64,000 bases of DNA from UMGS1696 sp045643285 (GTDB lineage: Bacteria; Bacillota; Clostridia; Oscillospirales; CAG-272), in assembly GCA_045643285.1 (NCBI GenBank), contig JAZUKN010000041.1, positions 1-64,000 on the forward strand, written 5' to 3'. A model generated the notes under the pieces. It worked only from the letters and a program-made list of their open reading frames with translations, ran no database searches and had not been told where the DNA came from. The position numbers and the translations under genes were made by a program. Shown piece after piece: positions 17,358 through 26,892 of this stretch (positions are counted from its first letter, which is position 1; each line of letters begins with the position of its first letter).

Positions 17358-19142
17358 TTATTTCGAGAGACGGGATTCGAGTCCTTCAAGCTCTTCTTTG
17401 AGTTCAGCCGGTACTCTGTCGCCGATCATCGCGTAGAATTCCTTGATGTTTTCAACATCGGCGAGCCAGCTTTCGCGGTCTACCGTGAGAAGCGTGCGGA
17501 TCGTGTCGGTGTTTACGCCGTCGAGACCTTCAACATTGATGTCTTCCGGCTTCGGAACGTATCCGATAGGTGTGAGGTCTGCGTCGACCTTGCCTTCGCA
17601 ACGAGCGAGGATCCAGAGAAGAACACGGAGGTTTTCGCCGTAGCCGGGCCAGATGAATTCGCCTTCGTCATCGGTGCGGAACCAGTTGACGTGGAAGATC
17701 TTCGGTGCGTGCGGGATCTTCTTGCCCATGTCGAGCCAGTGTGCGAAGTAGTCGCCCATGTCGTAGCCTGCGAACGGACGCATAGCCATCGGGTCGCGGC
17801 GAACAACGCCTACAGCACCGGAAGCGGCTGCCGTTGTCTCGGACGCCATGATAGAGCCGACGAACGTACCGTTCTGCCACGATGTGGACTGGTAAACCAG
17901 CGGAGCGGTCTTCGCGCGTCTGCCGCCGAATACGATAGCGGAGATCGGAACACCTGCCGGATTATTGAATTCTTTCGAGAGGCACGGGCAGTTGATCGCT
18001 TTGGCTGTAAATCTGGAGTTCGGGTGTGCGCCGGACGTGCCGACCTTGTCGTTCTTGTCGTACTTTGTGTAATCCCACTTTTCGCCGCGCCAGTTTTCGG
18101 CGTTCTTCGGCGGATCGTTGTCGAGTCTTTCCCACCATACGGTGTTGTCGTCGAGATTGTGGCATACGTTTGTGAAGATAGCGTCTCTCATGCAGGTTGC
18201 GAGAGCGTTCGGGTTCGATTTGTCGTTCGTGCCGGGTGCAACGCCGAAGAAGCCGTTTTCGGGGTTGACTGCGTAAAGTCTGCCGTCTTCTCCCACTCTG
18301 AGCCATGCGATGTCGTCGCCGACCGTCCAGACCTTGTAGCCCTGCTTCTTGTATACTTCCGGCGGAATGAGCATTGCGAGGTTCGTCTTACCGCAGGCAG
18401 ACGGGAATGCAGCCGAAACGTACTTCACGTCGCCGTTCGGATATTCTACGCCGAGGATGAGCATGTGCTCTGCCATCCAGCCTTCTTTTCTGCCGAGGTA
18501 CGATGCGATACGGAGAGCAAAGCACTTCTTGCCGAGCAGAACGTTTCCGCCGTAACCGGAGTTGACGGACCAGATCGTGTTGTCTTCGGGGAAGTGGCAG
18601 ATATATCTGTTGTTTTCGTCGAGAGTTGCCTTGGAGTGCAGACCCTTGATGAAGTTGTCGCTGTCGCCGAGTGCTTCGAGAACGTTGTTGCCCACTCTTG
18701 TCATGATGAGCATATTGAGTACAACGTAAATGGAGTCGGTAAGCTCGATGCCGTACTTTGCAAAGTCGGAGCCGACTATACCCATGGAGTACGGGATAAC
18801 GTACATCGTTCTGCCCTTCATAGAGCCGCGATAGAGCTTTTTCAGTCTGTCGTAGCATTCGCCGGGCTCTATCCAGTTGTTGATGTTGCCGGCGTCTTCT
18901 TTCTTTCTTGTGCAGATGAACGTGCGTCCCTCAACACGTGCAACGTCGTTTACAGCCGTGCGGTGGAGGTAGCAGCCCGGGAGTTTTTCTTCGTTCAGCT
19001 TGATCATCTCGCCTGTGGAGCAAGCCTCTTTGCGGAGTGCGTCCGCTTGTTCTTCGCTTCCGTCGATCCAAACGATCTTATCGGGGCAGGTCATTTCCGC
19101 CATTTCGTTGATCCACGAAAGAATGTGTTTGTTGTTTGTCAT
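17358..19142 (-). CDS. pckG: Phosphoenolpyruvate carboxykinase (GTP)
   Basis: Interconverts oxaloacetate + GTP and PEP + CO2 + GDP. The 594-aa length and motifs are those of the GTP-dependent family: the P-loop FPSACGKTNLAML, metal-site DDIAWL, the nucleotide/substrate segment PISAIVFGGRR, and NWFRTDDEGEF. In anaerobes it often runs in the PEP-carboxylating direction to make oxaloacetate during fermentation; direction here is inference. Single-gene transcript, with its own terminator; upstream is the lexA divergent region. Confidence 0.96.
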   Translation of the reverse strand: MTNNKHILSWINEMAEMTCPDKIVWIDGSEEQADALRKEACSTGEMIKLNEEKLPGCYLHRTAVNDVARVEGRTFICTRKKEDAGNINNWIEPGECYDRLKKLYRGSMKGRTMYVIPYSMGIVGSDFAKYGIELTDSIYVVLNMLIMTRVGNNVLEALGDSDNFIKGLHSKATLDENNRYICHFPEDNTIWSVNSGYGGNVLLGKKCFALRIASYLGRKEGWMAEHMLILGVEYPNGDVKYVSAAFPSACGKTNLAMLIPPEVYKKQGYKVWTVGDDIAWLRVGEDGRLYAVNPENGFFGVAPGTNDKSNPNALATCMRDAIFTNVCHNLDDNTVWWERLDNDPPKNAENWRGEKWDYTKYDKNDKVGTSGAHPNSRFTAKAINCPCLSKEFNNPAGVPISAIVFGGRRAKTAPLVYQSTSWQNGTFVGSIMASETTAAASGAVGVVRRDPMAMRPFAGYDMGDYFAHWLDMGKKIPHAPKIFHVNWFRTDDEGEFIWPGYGENLRVLLWILARCEGKVDADLTPIGYVPKPEDINVEGLDGVNTDTIRTLLTVDRESWLADVENIKEFYAMIGDRVPAELKEELEGLESRLSK

Positions 19143-19385
19143 ATTTCTTTTCTCCGTTCTACCTGAATCGGTGATATTTTATCATACTGTTCCGGAGAAG
19201 CTGTTTTGCTTGCCAACTTCTCCCCTATATTACATTATATACATTCGGGCAAGTTTTTTCAATAGTTTTTGAGAGATTTCCCGATTTTCGTCGATTCTGA
19301 GAAAAATCCCTGTTTTCCGCCGTCGTTTTTTCTCGAAAAATAACGAAAAAATGCAAAAATGTATGATTTTTTTCACTTTATTTCC

Positions 19386-19398
19386 CGAACAGGTGTTT
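19386..19398 (+). promoter_or_regulatory. SOS box (LexA operator) overlapping the lexA promoter
   Basis: CGAACAGGTGTTT closely matches the Bacillus-type SOS consensus CGAACnnnnGTTYG. It overlaps the -35 hexamer of the lexA promoter, so LexA would block its own transcription. Confidence 0.82.
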
Positions 19399-19424
19399 AC
19401 AAGCACGCACAAATGTGCTATAAT
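19396..19424 (+). promoter_or_regulatory. Predicted lexA promoter
   Basis: TTTACA (19396-19401) and TATAAT (19419-19424) with a 17-bp spacer. Confidence 0.8.
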
Positions 19425-19455
19425 AATTGCAAATCAATGTATATGGGGGTACATT

Positions 19456-20079
19456 ATGATAGAGCTTGAACCGAAAGAACAGCTTATATTCAATTATATA
19501 AAGGAAAACATCGTAAAGAACGGATACGCGCCGTCGATACGCGATATATGCTCCGCACTGAACATCAAGAGCACGTCCACCGTCCACGTCGTGCTTGACC
19601 GACTCGAAAAGAAGGGCTACATCCGCAAAGAAAACGGCAAGAGCCGCACTCTCCGCATCGAAGGGCTGAGTCCCGAAGACGCAGGCGACGAAAACGACTT
19701 CATGCACGTGCCGGTCCTCGGACGTGTCACAGCCGGTCAGCCGATACTCGCAGTCGAGAACTTCGAGGGATACGTCTGCTTCCCGAAATCGAACAGACCG
19801 ATGCCGGCAGGGGAGCTGTTCGCGCTCCGTGTCAAGGGTACGTCAATGATCGAAGCGGGCATCATGGACGGCGACACGGTCATAGTCGAGCGCACGTCTG
19901 CCGCCGAGAACGGTGACATCGTGGTCGCGCTGATCGACGACGAAGCAACGGTCAAGACGTTCTACAAGGAAAACGGTCACTTCCGTCTCCAGCCCGAAAA
20001 CAAAACGATGCTCCCGATAATCGTCACCAGTCTGATGATTCTCGGCAAAGTCGTCGCAAGCGTAAGATATTATTCGTAA
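19456..20079 (+). CDS. lexA: SOS repressor LexA
   Basis: Represses DNA-damage genes and self-cleaves when RecA filaments form. The start at 19456 (MIELEPKEQ) is chosen because it begins the conserved winged helix; upstream in-frame codons run through the operator and promoter. The 207-aa protein has an N-terminal wHTH (APSIRDICSALNIKSTSTVHVVLDRL, in part residues 25-50), the scissile Ala93-Gly94 in GRVTAGQPI, catalytic Ser130 (KGTSMIEAG) and Lys167 (EATVKTFY), so it should be cleavage-competent. Autoregulation is supported by the SOS box upstream. Terminator at 20116. Confidence 0.96.
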   Translation: MIELEPKEQLIFNYIKENIVKNGYAPSIRDICSALNIKSTSTVHVVLDRLEKKGYIRKENGKSRTLRIEGLSPEDAGDENDFMHVPVLGRVTAGQPILAVENFEGYVCFPKSNRPMPAGELFALRVKGTSMIEAGIMDGDTVIVERTSAAENGDIVVALIDDEATVKTFYKENGHFRLQPENKTMLPIIVTSLMILGKVVASVRYYS

Positions 20080-20115
20080 GAATATTCTTTCCCCGAGCGG
20101 AAAATAATAAACATG

Positions 20116-20137
20116 AAAGACCGGAAACGGTCTTTTT
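20116..20137 (+). terminator. Terminator of lexA
   Basis: AAAGACCG-GAAA-CGGTCTTT followed by Ts. Confidence 0.85.
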
Positions 20138-20283
20138 GTTTTGAGTTTGCCTCATTTTGAAAGCATCGGCAAACCCTTTTCCGAAGTTCGACAGGATAAA
20201 CAAATAAATGGTGAAAAGTTGTATAAAATGCTTAATATTTTACCATTCTATATAAAAAAATTATAGGAAATATCAAGAAACTC

Positions 20284-20312
20284 TTGAAAAAACAGTGCCG
20301 AAGTTATATAAT
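20284..20312 (+). promoter_or_regulatory. Predicted glgB promoter
   Basis: TTGAAA (20284-20289) and TATAAT (20307-20312) with a 17-bp spacer, 45 bp before glgB. Confidence 0.75.
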
Positions 20313-20357
20313 CGTTATACAAGATAACCCAAAAATCAGTGAACGGAGTGACAGCAG

Positions 20358-22346
20358 ATGAACACAGAAGAATTATCCCCCGAAAAGCAGTATGAGGCGG
20401 ACGACAAATCCCTGCCCGAATATCTCTTTCACCAGGGGACAAACTTCACAGCATACGACTACCTCGGAGTACATTCACAGAAAACAGACAGCGGATACAG
20501 ATACACTTTCCGCGTATGGGCGCCGAACGCCAAAGCGGTATACCTCAATTCTGATTTTACTTCATGGGAATGGGGCGCACCGCTCAGCCGTACAACAGAC
20601 GGCGGAGTATGGGAAATAACGCTCGACACAGCGGACAGGCTCGACGGAAAGTTCTATAAATATGCGATAACAGGACGGGACGGCGTGACGCGGCTCAAGT
20701 CCGACCCGTACGCATTCGAGAGCGAAACGCTCATAAAAACCGCGTCGGTTGTGCGCGACATTACTCGCCACCGCTGGGACGACGGCGACTGGCTGAAAAA
20801 ACGCTCGTCAACGGTCTGCCCGAAGGCAAGGGGATTCAAGCCGAAGTTCAACCACTTCTATTCCGCACCGCTCAACATCTACGAGGTACATCTCGGCTCG
20901 TGGAAAACGCGCGACGGCAAATCGAACGCCGACGGCGAGCATTATCTCGGTTACAGAGAGATCGCTGACCGTCTTTCGGCTTATGTCAAGGATATGGGCT
21001 ACACGCACATCGAGTTGCTTCCCGTAATGGAGCATCCGTTCGACGGCTCGTGGGGGTACCAGGTGTGCGGATATTACGCACCGACCTCCCGTTACGGCAC
21101 ACCGGAAGATTTCAGATACTTCGTCGAAAAGATGCACAAGAACGGCATCGGCGTCATCCTCGACTGGGTGCCGGCTCACTTCCCGAAGGACGCGCACGGA
21201 CTGTACGAATTCGACGGTCAGCCGCTTTACGAATACCAGGGCAAGGACAGAATGGAGAACGAGGGCTGGGGCACGCGCTACTTTGACGTAGGGCGTCCGG
21301 AAGTGCAGTCGTTCCTCATCTCGAACGCGCTGTTCTGGTTCAGAGAATATCACATCGACGGACTGAGGATCGACGCAGTTGCCGCGATGCTCTATCTCGA
21401 CTACGACAGGAAGCCCGGCGAGTGGATCCCGAACGTCGAAGGCAACAACCACAATCTTGAAGCGATAGCGTTCTTCAGAAAGCTCAATTCGGCAGTGTTC
21501 GGCGAGTTCCCGGACGTTCTCATGATAGCGGAAGAATCGACGGCATGGCCCATGGTGACCGGCCCCGTATACGACGGCGGACTCGGCTTCAACTTCAAAT
21601 GGAACATGGGTTGGGCGAACGACGTTTTCGACTACATCGCCACCGATCCCGTCGCACGAAACAGGATACACAACAAGCTGACGTTCCCGATGATGTATGC
21701 GTTCAGCGAAAACTATATTCTGCCGATCTCGCACGACGAAGTCGTACACGGTAAAAAGTCGCTCGTCGACAAGTGCTTCGGCGAGTACGACGACAAGTTT
21801 GCGAACATGAGAACGCTCCTCATGTATATGATGACGCTCCCGGGCAAAAAGCTGACGTTCATGGGCACTGAATTCGCGCAGTTCAGAGAATGGGACTACG
21901 AGAACCAGCTTGAGTGGTTCATGACCGACTACCCGCGCCACATCGAGATGCAGAGATTCGTCCGCGCGATGAACCACTTCTACCTCGAAACTCCGGAGCT
22001 TTGGGAAATCGACGACACATGGGACGGCTTTGAGTGGATATTCGCCGACCGCGCAGACGACAACATTCTCGCGTACAGGCGCAAGGACAAGCGCGGAAAC
22101 GAGATCATAGTCGTGCTCAACTTCGCGCCTGTCGAAAAGCGCGGATATACTCTTCCCGTGCCGAAGCTCGGCAGATACGAAGAAGTAATGACGACAGACA
22201 GATACGAGTTCGGAGGAAAGAACAAGCTCAACGATGTTCCCGTCCGCTCACGCCTCGTCAGCGACGACGGAAAGACAAAATACAACGTGATCGACGTAAA
22301 CATCCCACCTCTCGGAGGATTTATTCTGAAAAAACAGCAAGGGTAA
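20358..22346 (+). CDS. glgB: 1,4-alpha-glucan branching enzyme
   Basis: Introduces alpha-1,6 branches into glycogen. The 662-aa protein has an N-terminal CBM48 (YRYTFRVWAPNAKAVYL), then a GH13 barrel with NIYEVHLGSWK, the nucleophile region DGLRIDAVAAML (~residues 334-346), acid/base AEESTAWP (~391) and PISHDEVVHGK (~457), ending in a beta C-terminal domain. It has its own promoter and is separated from glgC by ~630 bp of repeats, so it is probably a separate transcript in the glycogen cluster. Confidence 0.96.
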   Translation: MNTEELSPEKQYEADDKSLPEYLFHQGTNFTAYDYLGVHSQKTDSGYRYTFRVWAPNAKAVYLNSDFTSWEWGAPLSRTTDGGVWEITLDTADRLDGKFYKYAITGRDGVTRLKSDPYAFESETLIKTASVVRDITRHRWDDGDWLKKRSSTVCPKARGFKPKFNHFYSAPLNIYEVHLGSWKTRDGKSNADGEHYLGYREIADRLSAYVKDMGYTHIELLPVMEHPFDGSWGYQVCGYYAPTSRYGTPEDFRYFVEKMHKNGIGVILDWVPAHFPKDAHGLYEFDGQPLYEYQGKDRMENEGWGTRYFDVGRPEVQSFLISNALFWFREYHIDGLRIDAVAAMLYLDYDRKPGEWIPNVEGNNHNLEAIAFFRKLNSAVFGEFPDVLMIAEESTAWPMVTGPVYDGGLGFNFKWNMGWANDVFDYIATDPVARNRIHNKLTFPMMYAFSENYILPISHDEVVHGKKSLVDKCFGEYDDKFANMRTLLMYMMTLPGKKLTFMGTEFAQFREWDYENQLEWFMTDYPRHIEMQRFVRAMNHFYLETPELWEIDDTWDGFEWIFADRADDNILAYRRKDKRGNEIIVVLNFAPVEKRGYTLPVPKLGRYEEVMTTDRYEFGGKNKLNDVPVRSRLVSDDGKTKYNVIDVNIPPLGGFILKKQQG

Positions 22347-22970
22347 AAGCAGATTTAATGAATAATGAATGATGAAGAATGAATAATGAATAATCAGACA
22401 GAGAACTCAAAAGTCTTTCATCCACTTTGCAACAAAGGGGCAAGTGGAAAATTATGACAAAGCCCAAATTCACTGCACTATAGCCTTGTATACACAAACG
22501 TATGAGCGGCAGCGCGCTGTACCTTCACGGGTTAAATCCTCGAAAACGTCGCACAAACTTTGTAACAAAGGGGAGTCCAACCGAGATGCGGAGCATCTCG
22601 AGGACTTCGTTCACGAAGTCGGTAGGCGTGAATGCGAAGCCCTTCCCCCTTTGGCGGGTAGATTGACAAGGAGGCGACGTTCTGCATCACCGAGATGCGG
22701 AGCGTCGCGTCGGTTTCGACGAAGTCGAATACCGGCTTGTCCGCCCCCACGCGTAGGACAGAGAAACAAATCGAAAACATCGAAGACGTTTTCTACCTTT
22801 TGCCGATATAAAGAAAGTGCAAATCCTTTCGACGGCGGGAGCAAGCCCCTACAGAATAGAAATGATATATCGTGCGAAGCCGTGAGGTTTGTGCAAGTTA
22901 AAGAAAAATCCCCGTCGGCAGACAAAACAAAAATCCAAAAACACTACATCGAAAAATATTTTTCGGAGGT
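22347..22970. repeat. Repeat-rich intergenic region between glgB and glgC
   Basis: No credible gene. It opens with an inverted copy of the ATTCATT-type repeat (22356-22400). It then carries small inverted repeats such as CGAGATGCGGAGCATCTCG (22582-22600) and GACTTCGTTCACGAAGTC, a second CGAGATGCGGAGCG module, GGTTTCGACGAAGTCGAATACC, and a GGGAGCAAGCCCCTAC module shared with 10.99 and 40.74 kb. No riboswitch was recognised. Confidence 0.6.
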
Positions 22971-22975
22971 CTATT

Positions 22976-24187
22976 ATGTACAAAAAACAGGAGTGCATCG
23001 CAATGCTTCTCGCCGGAGGACAGGGAAGCCGTCTTTACACGCTGACGGAGAAAACCGCTAAACCGGCAGTCCGTTTCGGCGGAAAATACCGTATCATCGA
23101 CTTTCCGCTCTCGAACTGCGTCAATTCCGGTATCTACACAGTCGGCGTGCTGACGCAGTATCAGCCGCTCCAGCTCAACGAATACATCGGAAACGGTCAG
23201 CCGTGGGACCTTGACAGAGGGCAGTCGGGCGTTATGGTCCTGCCGCCTTATCAGGGTAAGAACGGCGCGGACTGGTACAAAGGCACGGCCAACGCTATCT
23301 ATCAGAACCTCGCGTTCATCGACAGATACGACCCCGATTACGTTCTCATCCTCTCCGGCGACCACATCTACAAAATGGACTACGAAAAAATGCTCCGCGC
23401 ACACAAGGAAACAGGCGCAGACTGCACTATCGCCGTTCTCGAAGTAACGCTTGAAGAAGCCTCCCGTTTCGGCATCCTGAACACCGACGAAAACCTCAAG
23501 ATATACGAATTTGAAGAAAAACCGAAGCACCCGAAGAGCACAAAAGCGTCAATGGGCATCTACATCTTCTCGGCAAAGGTACTGAAGAAATACCTCATAG
23601 ACGACGAAGCCGATCCTGAGTCTTCAAAAGACTTCGGCAAGAACATCATTCCGAAAATGCTCGCGGACGGCATGAAAATGTACGCATATCCTTTCTCCGG
23701 ATACTGGAAAGACGTCGGAACGATACAGTCCCTCTGGGAAGCGAACATGGATCTGCTCGGCGAAAAACCCGAATTTGACCTGCGCGACCGCTCGTGGAGG
23801 ATCTATTCGCGCAACTACTCAGATCCGCCGCAGTTTGTCGGAGAATACGCCAAAATATCGAACTCGTTCATTACCGAGGGATGCGTCGTCGAGGGCGTAG
23901 TCGAGAACTCAGTTCTCGCGTCCGGCGTAACGGTCGAGAGAGGCGCGTACGTCAAAGATTCCGTCATCATGCGCGGCGTTACGGTAGGCGAGGGCGCGAC
24001 AGTCAACTACTCGATAATCGACAGCGACACGGTGATCGGCAAGAACTCAGTCGTCGGACGGACGAAAAGCTCGGGGGAGGCTATAACGGTCGTCGGCTCC
24101 GACCTCAAAGTGGCGGACGGCTCAGACATTCCCGGCGGCGAAATGGTAAACGCAAAGTGGCTCTCGGAGCACGGCGAAGAGAACTGA
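22976..24187 (+). CDS. glgC: Glucose-1-phosphate adenylyltransferase, catalytic subunit
   Basis: Makes ADP-glucose from ATP and glucose-1-phosphate, the committed step of glycogen synthesis. The start at 22976 follows CGGAGG; upstream in-frame codons are repeat DNA. The 403-aa protein has the nucleotidyltransferase loop AMLLAGGQGSRLYTLT, FGGKYRIIDFPLSNC, the ADP-glucose site YEFEEKP and a left-handed beta-helix C-terminus. It is followed 19 bp later by glgD; in Firmicutes the two form a GlgC/GlgD enzyme. Confidence 0.96.
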   Translation: MYKKQECIAMLLAGGQGSRLYTLTEKTAKPAVRFGGKYRIIDFPLSNCVNSGIYTVGVLTQYQPLQLNEYIGNGQPWDLDRGQSGVMVLPPYQGKNGADWYKGTANAIYQNLAFIDRYDPDYVLILSGDHIYKMDYEKMLRAHKETGADCTIAVLEVTLEEASRFGILNTDENLKIYEFEEKPKHPKSTKASMGIYIFSAKVLKKYLIDDEADPESSKDFGKNIIPKMLADGMKMYAYPFSGYWKDVGTIQSLWEANMDLLGEKPEFDLRDRSWRIYSRNYSDPPQFVGEYAKISNSFITEGCVVEGVVENSVLASGVTVERGAYVKDSVIMRGVTVGEGATVNYSIIDSDTVIGKNSVVGRTKSSGEAITVVGSDLKVADGSDIPGGEMVNAKWLSEHGEEN

Positions 24188-24206
24188 GAAAGGAACGTGA
24201 AATAAT

Positions 24207-25337
24207 ATGTCAGCATCAGGAATCATTTTTACAAACATTCACGACAACAATATCCCCGAGCTTACAAGACTCCGCACTATCGGCTCAGTCCCGTTCGCGT
24301 GCAGATACCGTTTCATCGACTTCACGCTCTCGAACATGGTCAACTCGAACATATACAACATCGATGTAATAACCCACTACAACTACCGCTCGCTTATGGA
24401 CCATATAGGCTCGGGCAAGGACTGGGATCTTGCTCGCCGTTCGGGAGGACTTAAGATACTTCCGCCTCACATGACGGCAGGAAGCGGAGGAAACGAAGAA
24501 TATCAGACGCGGCTCGAATCGCTTAAGTCCGTCAGCGCGGCTATCGGTCATATATCGGACGAATACGTCGTTCTCTCCGACTGCGATGTTATCTGCAACG
24601 TCGACTTCAGCGACATGATCGAATATCACAGAAAAACCGGCGCGGACATTACCCTTGCCGTAAAGCGCGTTTCTCTCACCCGCGAGACTGCAAAATACAA
24701 CACGATTTACCGCTCCGACGACGACGGAAAGATCACCGACATCGAGCTTTATCCCACCGATTTCAAGGGAGAAGCGGACATCGCACTCAATATGCTCGTT
24801 ATGAAGACCTCGTACCTCCAGCAGATCGTCGCCGACTCGATAGCGCACAACTATTCAAGCATGACAAAGGACATCATCGCGCGCAACATCGGACGAATGG
24901 ATTACCGCGTATACAAGTACGACGGATACTTCGCCTGCATAACATCTCTTGAAGACTACTTCAAGTATTCAATGGAGCTTATCTCAGACAAAAATATGCG
25001 TGAATCCCTGTTCAATGTAAAGAACAGACCTGTTTACACGAAAGTACGCAACTCCACCCCTGCATACTATGCACCGTCGTCGTCAGTCAAGAATTCGCTT
25101 GTAGCCGACGGCTGCGTCATCGAAGGCACGGTAGAAAATTCGATAATCTTCCGCGGCGCGAAGGTCGGCAAGAACGCAACTGTCCGCAACTCGATCATCA
25201 TGCAGGATTCGATAATCTCAGACGGCGCGTTCCTCAACTACGTCATCACCGACAAGAACACCGTCATCCGTGACGGACGTATGCTCGCAGGCGCAGAAGT
25301 TCAGCCGTTCTATGTATCAAAAGGAAAAATGATCTGA
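24207..25337 (+). CDS. glgD: Glucose-1-phosphate adenylyltransferase GlgD subunit
   Basis: A 376-aa paralogue of GlgC. The N-terminal nucleotidyltransferase loop is degenerate (ASGIIFTNIHDNNIPELTRLR instead of a G-rich LAGGxGxRL, quoted here in halves: ASGIIFTNIH and DNNIPELTRL), which marks the regulatory, catalytically weak GlgD type. RFIDFTLSNMVNSNI and the C-terminal hexapeptide repeats (VAD GCVIEGTVENSIIF) are conserved. Known GlgD proteins increase GlgC activity and change its regulation in Bacillus-type enzymes. Confidence 0.94.
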   Translation: MSASGIIFTNIHDNNIPELTRLRTIGSVPFACRYRFIDFTLSNMVNSNIYNIDVITHYNYRSLMDHIGSGKDWDLARRSGGLKILPPHMTAGSGGNEEYQTRLESLKSVSAAIGHISDEYVVLSDCDVICNVDFSDMIEYHRKTGADITLAVKRVSLTRETAKYNTIYRSDDDGKITDIELYPTDFKGEADIALNMLVMKTSYLQQIVADSIAHNYSSMTKDIIARNIGRMDYRVYKYDGYFACITSLEDYFKYSMELISDKNMRESLFNVKNRPVYTKVRNSTPAYYAPSSSVKNSLVADGCVIEGTVENSIIFRGAKVGKNATVRNSIIMQDSIISDGAFLNYVITDKNTVIRDGRMLAGAEVQPFYVSKGKMI

Positions 25338-25358
25338 CAGCCCGAAAGGAGTAAAACC

Positions 25359-26798
25359 GTGAAACTGCTTTACGTTGCATCGGAAGCGCTTCCGTACGCA
25401 TCCACCGGCGGACTTGCCGACGTTGTAGGCTCTCTTCCGAAATCCGTCAAAAAGATCCTCGGTGACGGCGGAGACGTGCGCGTCGTGATACCGCTCTATC
25501 CGTCGATCAGAGACAAATTTGCCGAACAGCTTGAGCTGATATACGAAACGAACGTCTGGCTCGCGTGGCGCAGCCAATACTGCGGTATCTGGAAAACCGT
25601 ATCTGACGGCGTGACCTTCTATTTCATCGACAACTTATACTATTTTGACCGAAAAATGCTCTACGGCAACTACGACGACGCGGAGAGATTCGCGTTCTTC
25701 TCGAAAGCCGTCATGGAAATGATGTCGATGCTCAGATTCTATCCCGACATCCTCCACGCGAACGACTGGCAGACCGCGCTGACCGTCATCTATCTGAAGA
25801 AAAAGTACGGTCACATTGCCGAATACCGCAACATCCGTTCGGTGTTCACGATACACAACATCGACTACCAGGGAGTGTTCGACTTCAAGATACTCGGAGA
25901 CGTTTTCGAGCTTCCCGAATGGGAGAAAAACACAGTCGAATACAACGGCTGTATCAACCTCTTGAAAGGTGCCGTCACCTGCGCCGACAAGGTCACGACA
26001 GTAAGCGAAACGTACTCGCGCGAGATACTGACCGAGTTCTATTCGAGCGGACTTCACTTCATCCTCCGCCAGGCAAACGACGAAGGACGGCTCACGGGCA
26101 TAGTGAACGGCATCGACGTCGACTACTACAACCCCACAAAGGACAACGAGATCGCCGCAAAGTTCTCACCGAAAGACCTCAGTGGAAAAGCGGCTGACAA
26201 AGCGGACTTACAGCGCACCTGCGGACTCGTCGAGAATCCGAATTTCCCGATCATCGCCATGGTATCGCGTCTTGCGTCACACAAGGGCTTTGACCTCGTC
26301 AAGCGTGTGATCGAAGAGATCGTGAATTACGGAAACGTGCAGTTCGTTCTTCTCGGCACGGGAGAGAGCGAGCTTGAAGAATTCTTCCGCGGACTCGAAT
26401 ACCGCCACCCGGGCATGGTCTGCGCGTGGATAGAGTACAACAAGTCCGTATCAAAGAAGATCTACGCCGGCGCCGATCTTTTCCTGATGCCGTCGAAATC
26501 CGAGCCGTGCGGACTCGCGCAGATGATCGCGTCGCGCTACGGAACAGTGCCGATCGTGCGTGCGTGCGGCGGACTTGCGGATACAATAAAACCGTTCAAC
26601 GAATACGAAGGCACGGGCAATGGCTTCACGTTCGACAACTACAACGCGCACGACATGAAAAATGTCATAAACTATGCGCTCAGTGTATATTTTGACGCGC
26701 CGAAGTGGGAGAAATTAGTCAAAAATGTCATTTCCGTCGACTTTTCGTGGAATGTTTCGGCAAAAAAATACATTGAAATCTATTCGTCTTTGGTGTAA
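25359..26798 (+). CDS. glgA: Glycogen synthase (ADP-glucose dependent)
   Basis: Elongates alpha-1,4-glucan from ADP-glucose. The 479-aa GT5 enzyme begins LLYVASEALPYASTGGLADV; the family KTGGL motif reads STGGL, so the usual N-terminal lysine is Ser15. The C-terminal GT-B half is standard: GIDVDYYNP, MVSRLASHKGFDL, and the catalytic region PSKSEPCGLAQM. A variant KxGGL is seen in some clostridial synthases (recalled, not checked). It sits 21 bp after glgD in the glgC-glgD-glgA-glgP run. Confidence 0.95.
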   Translation: MKLLYVASEALPYASTGGLADVVGSLPKSVKKILGDGGDVRVVIPLYPSIRDKFAEQLELIYETNVWLAWRSQYCGIWKTVSDGVTFYFIDNLYYFDRKMLYGNYDDAERFAFFSKAVMEMMSMLRFYPDILHANDWQTALTVIYLKKKYGHIAEYRNIRSVFTIHNIDYQGVFDFKILGDVFELPEWEKNTVEYNGCINLLKGAVTCADKVTTVSETYSREILTEFYSSGLHFILRQANDEGRLTGIVNGIDVDYYNPTKDNEIAAKFSPKDLSGKAADKADLQRTCGLVENPNFPIIAMVSRLASHKGFDLVKRVIEEIVNYGNVQFVLLGTGESELEEFFRGLEYRHPGMVCAWIEYNKSVSKKIYAGADLFLMPSKSEPCGLAQMIASRYGTVPIVRACGGLADTIKPFNEYEGTGNGFTFDNYNAHDMKNVINYALSVYFDAPKWEKLVKNVISVDFSWNVSAKKYIEIYSSLV

Positions 26799-26892
26799 AA
26801 TATAATTAAACGGACTATATTCCGAATGGCGGCGTTTTGTGCATTGTCACTATGCCGTCATTTATCAATATTTCATATTGGGACGGTATACT

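Noticed and set aside
17349..19166. 605-codon plus-strand frame opposite pckG
   Set aside because: Antisense shadow; pckG is full length with all motifs on the minus strand.
22347..22975. Possible riboswitch or small gene before glgC
   Set aside because: The sequence is accounted for by dispersed repeat modules; no known riboswitch motif or coding pattern with a ribosome site was found.
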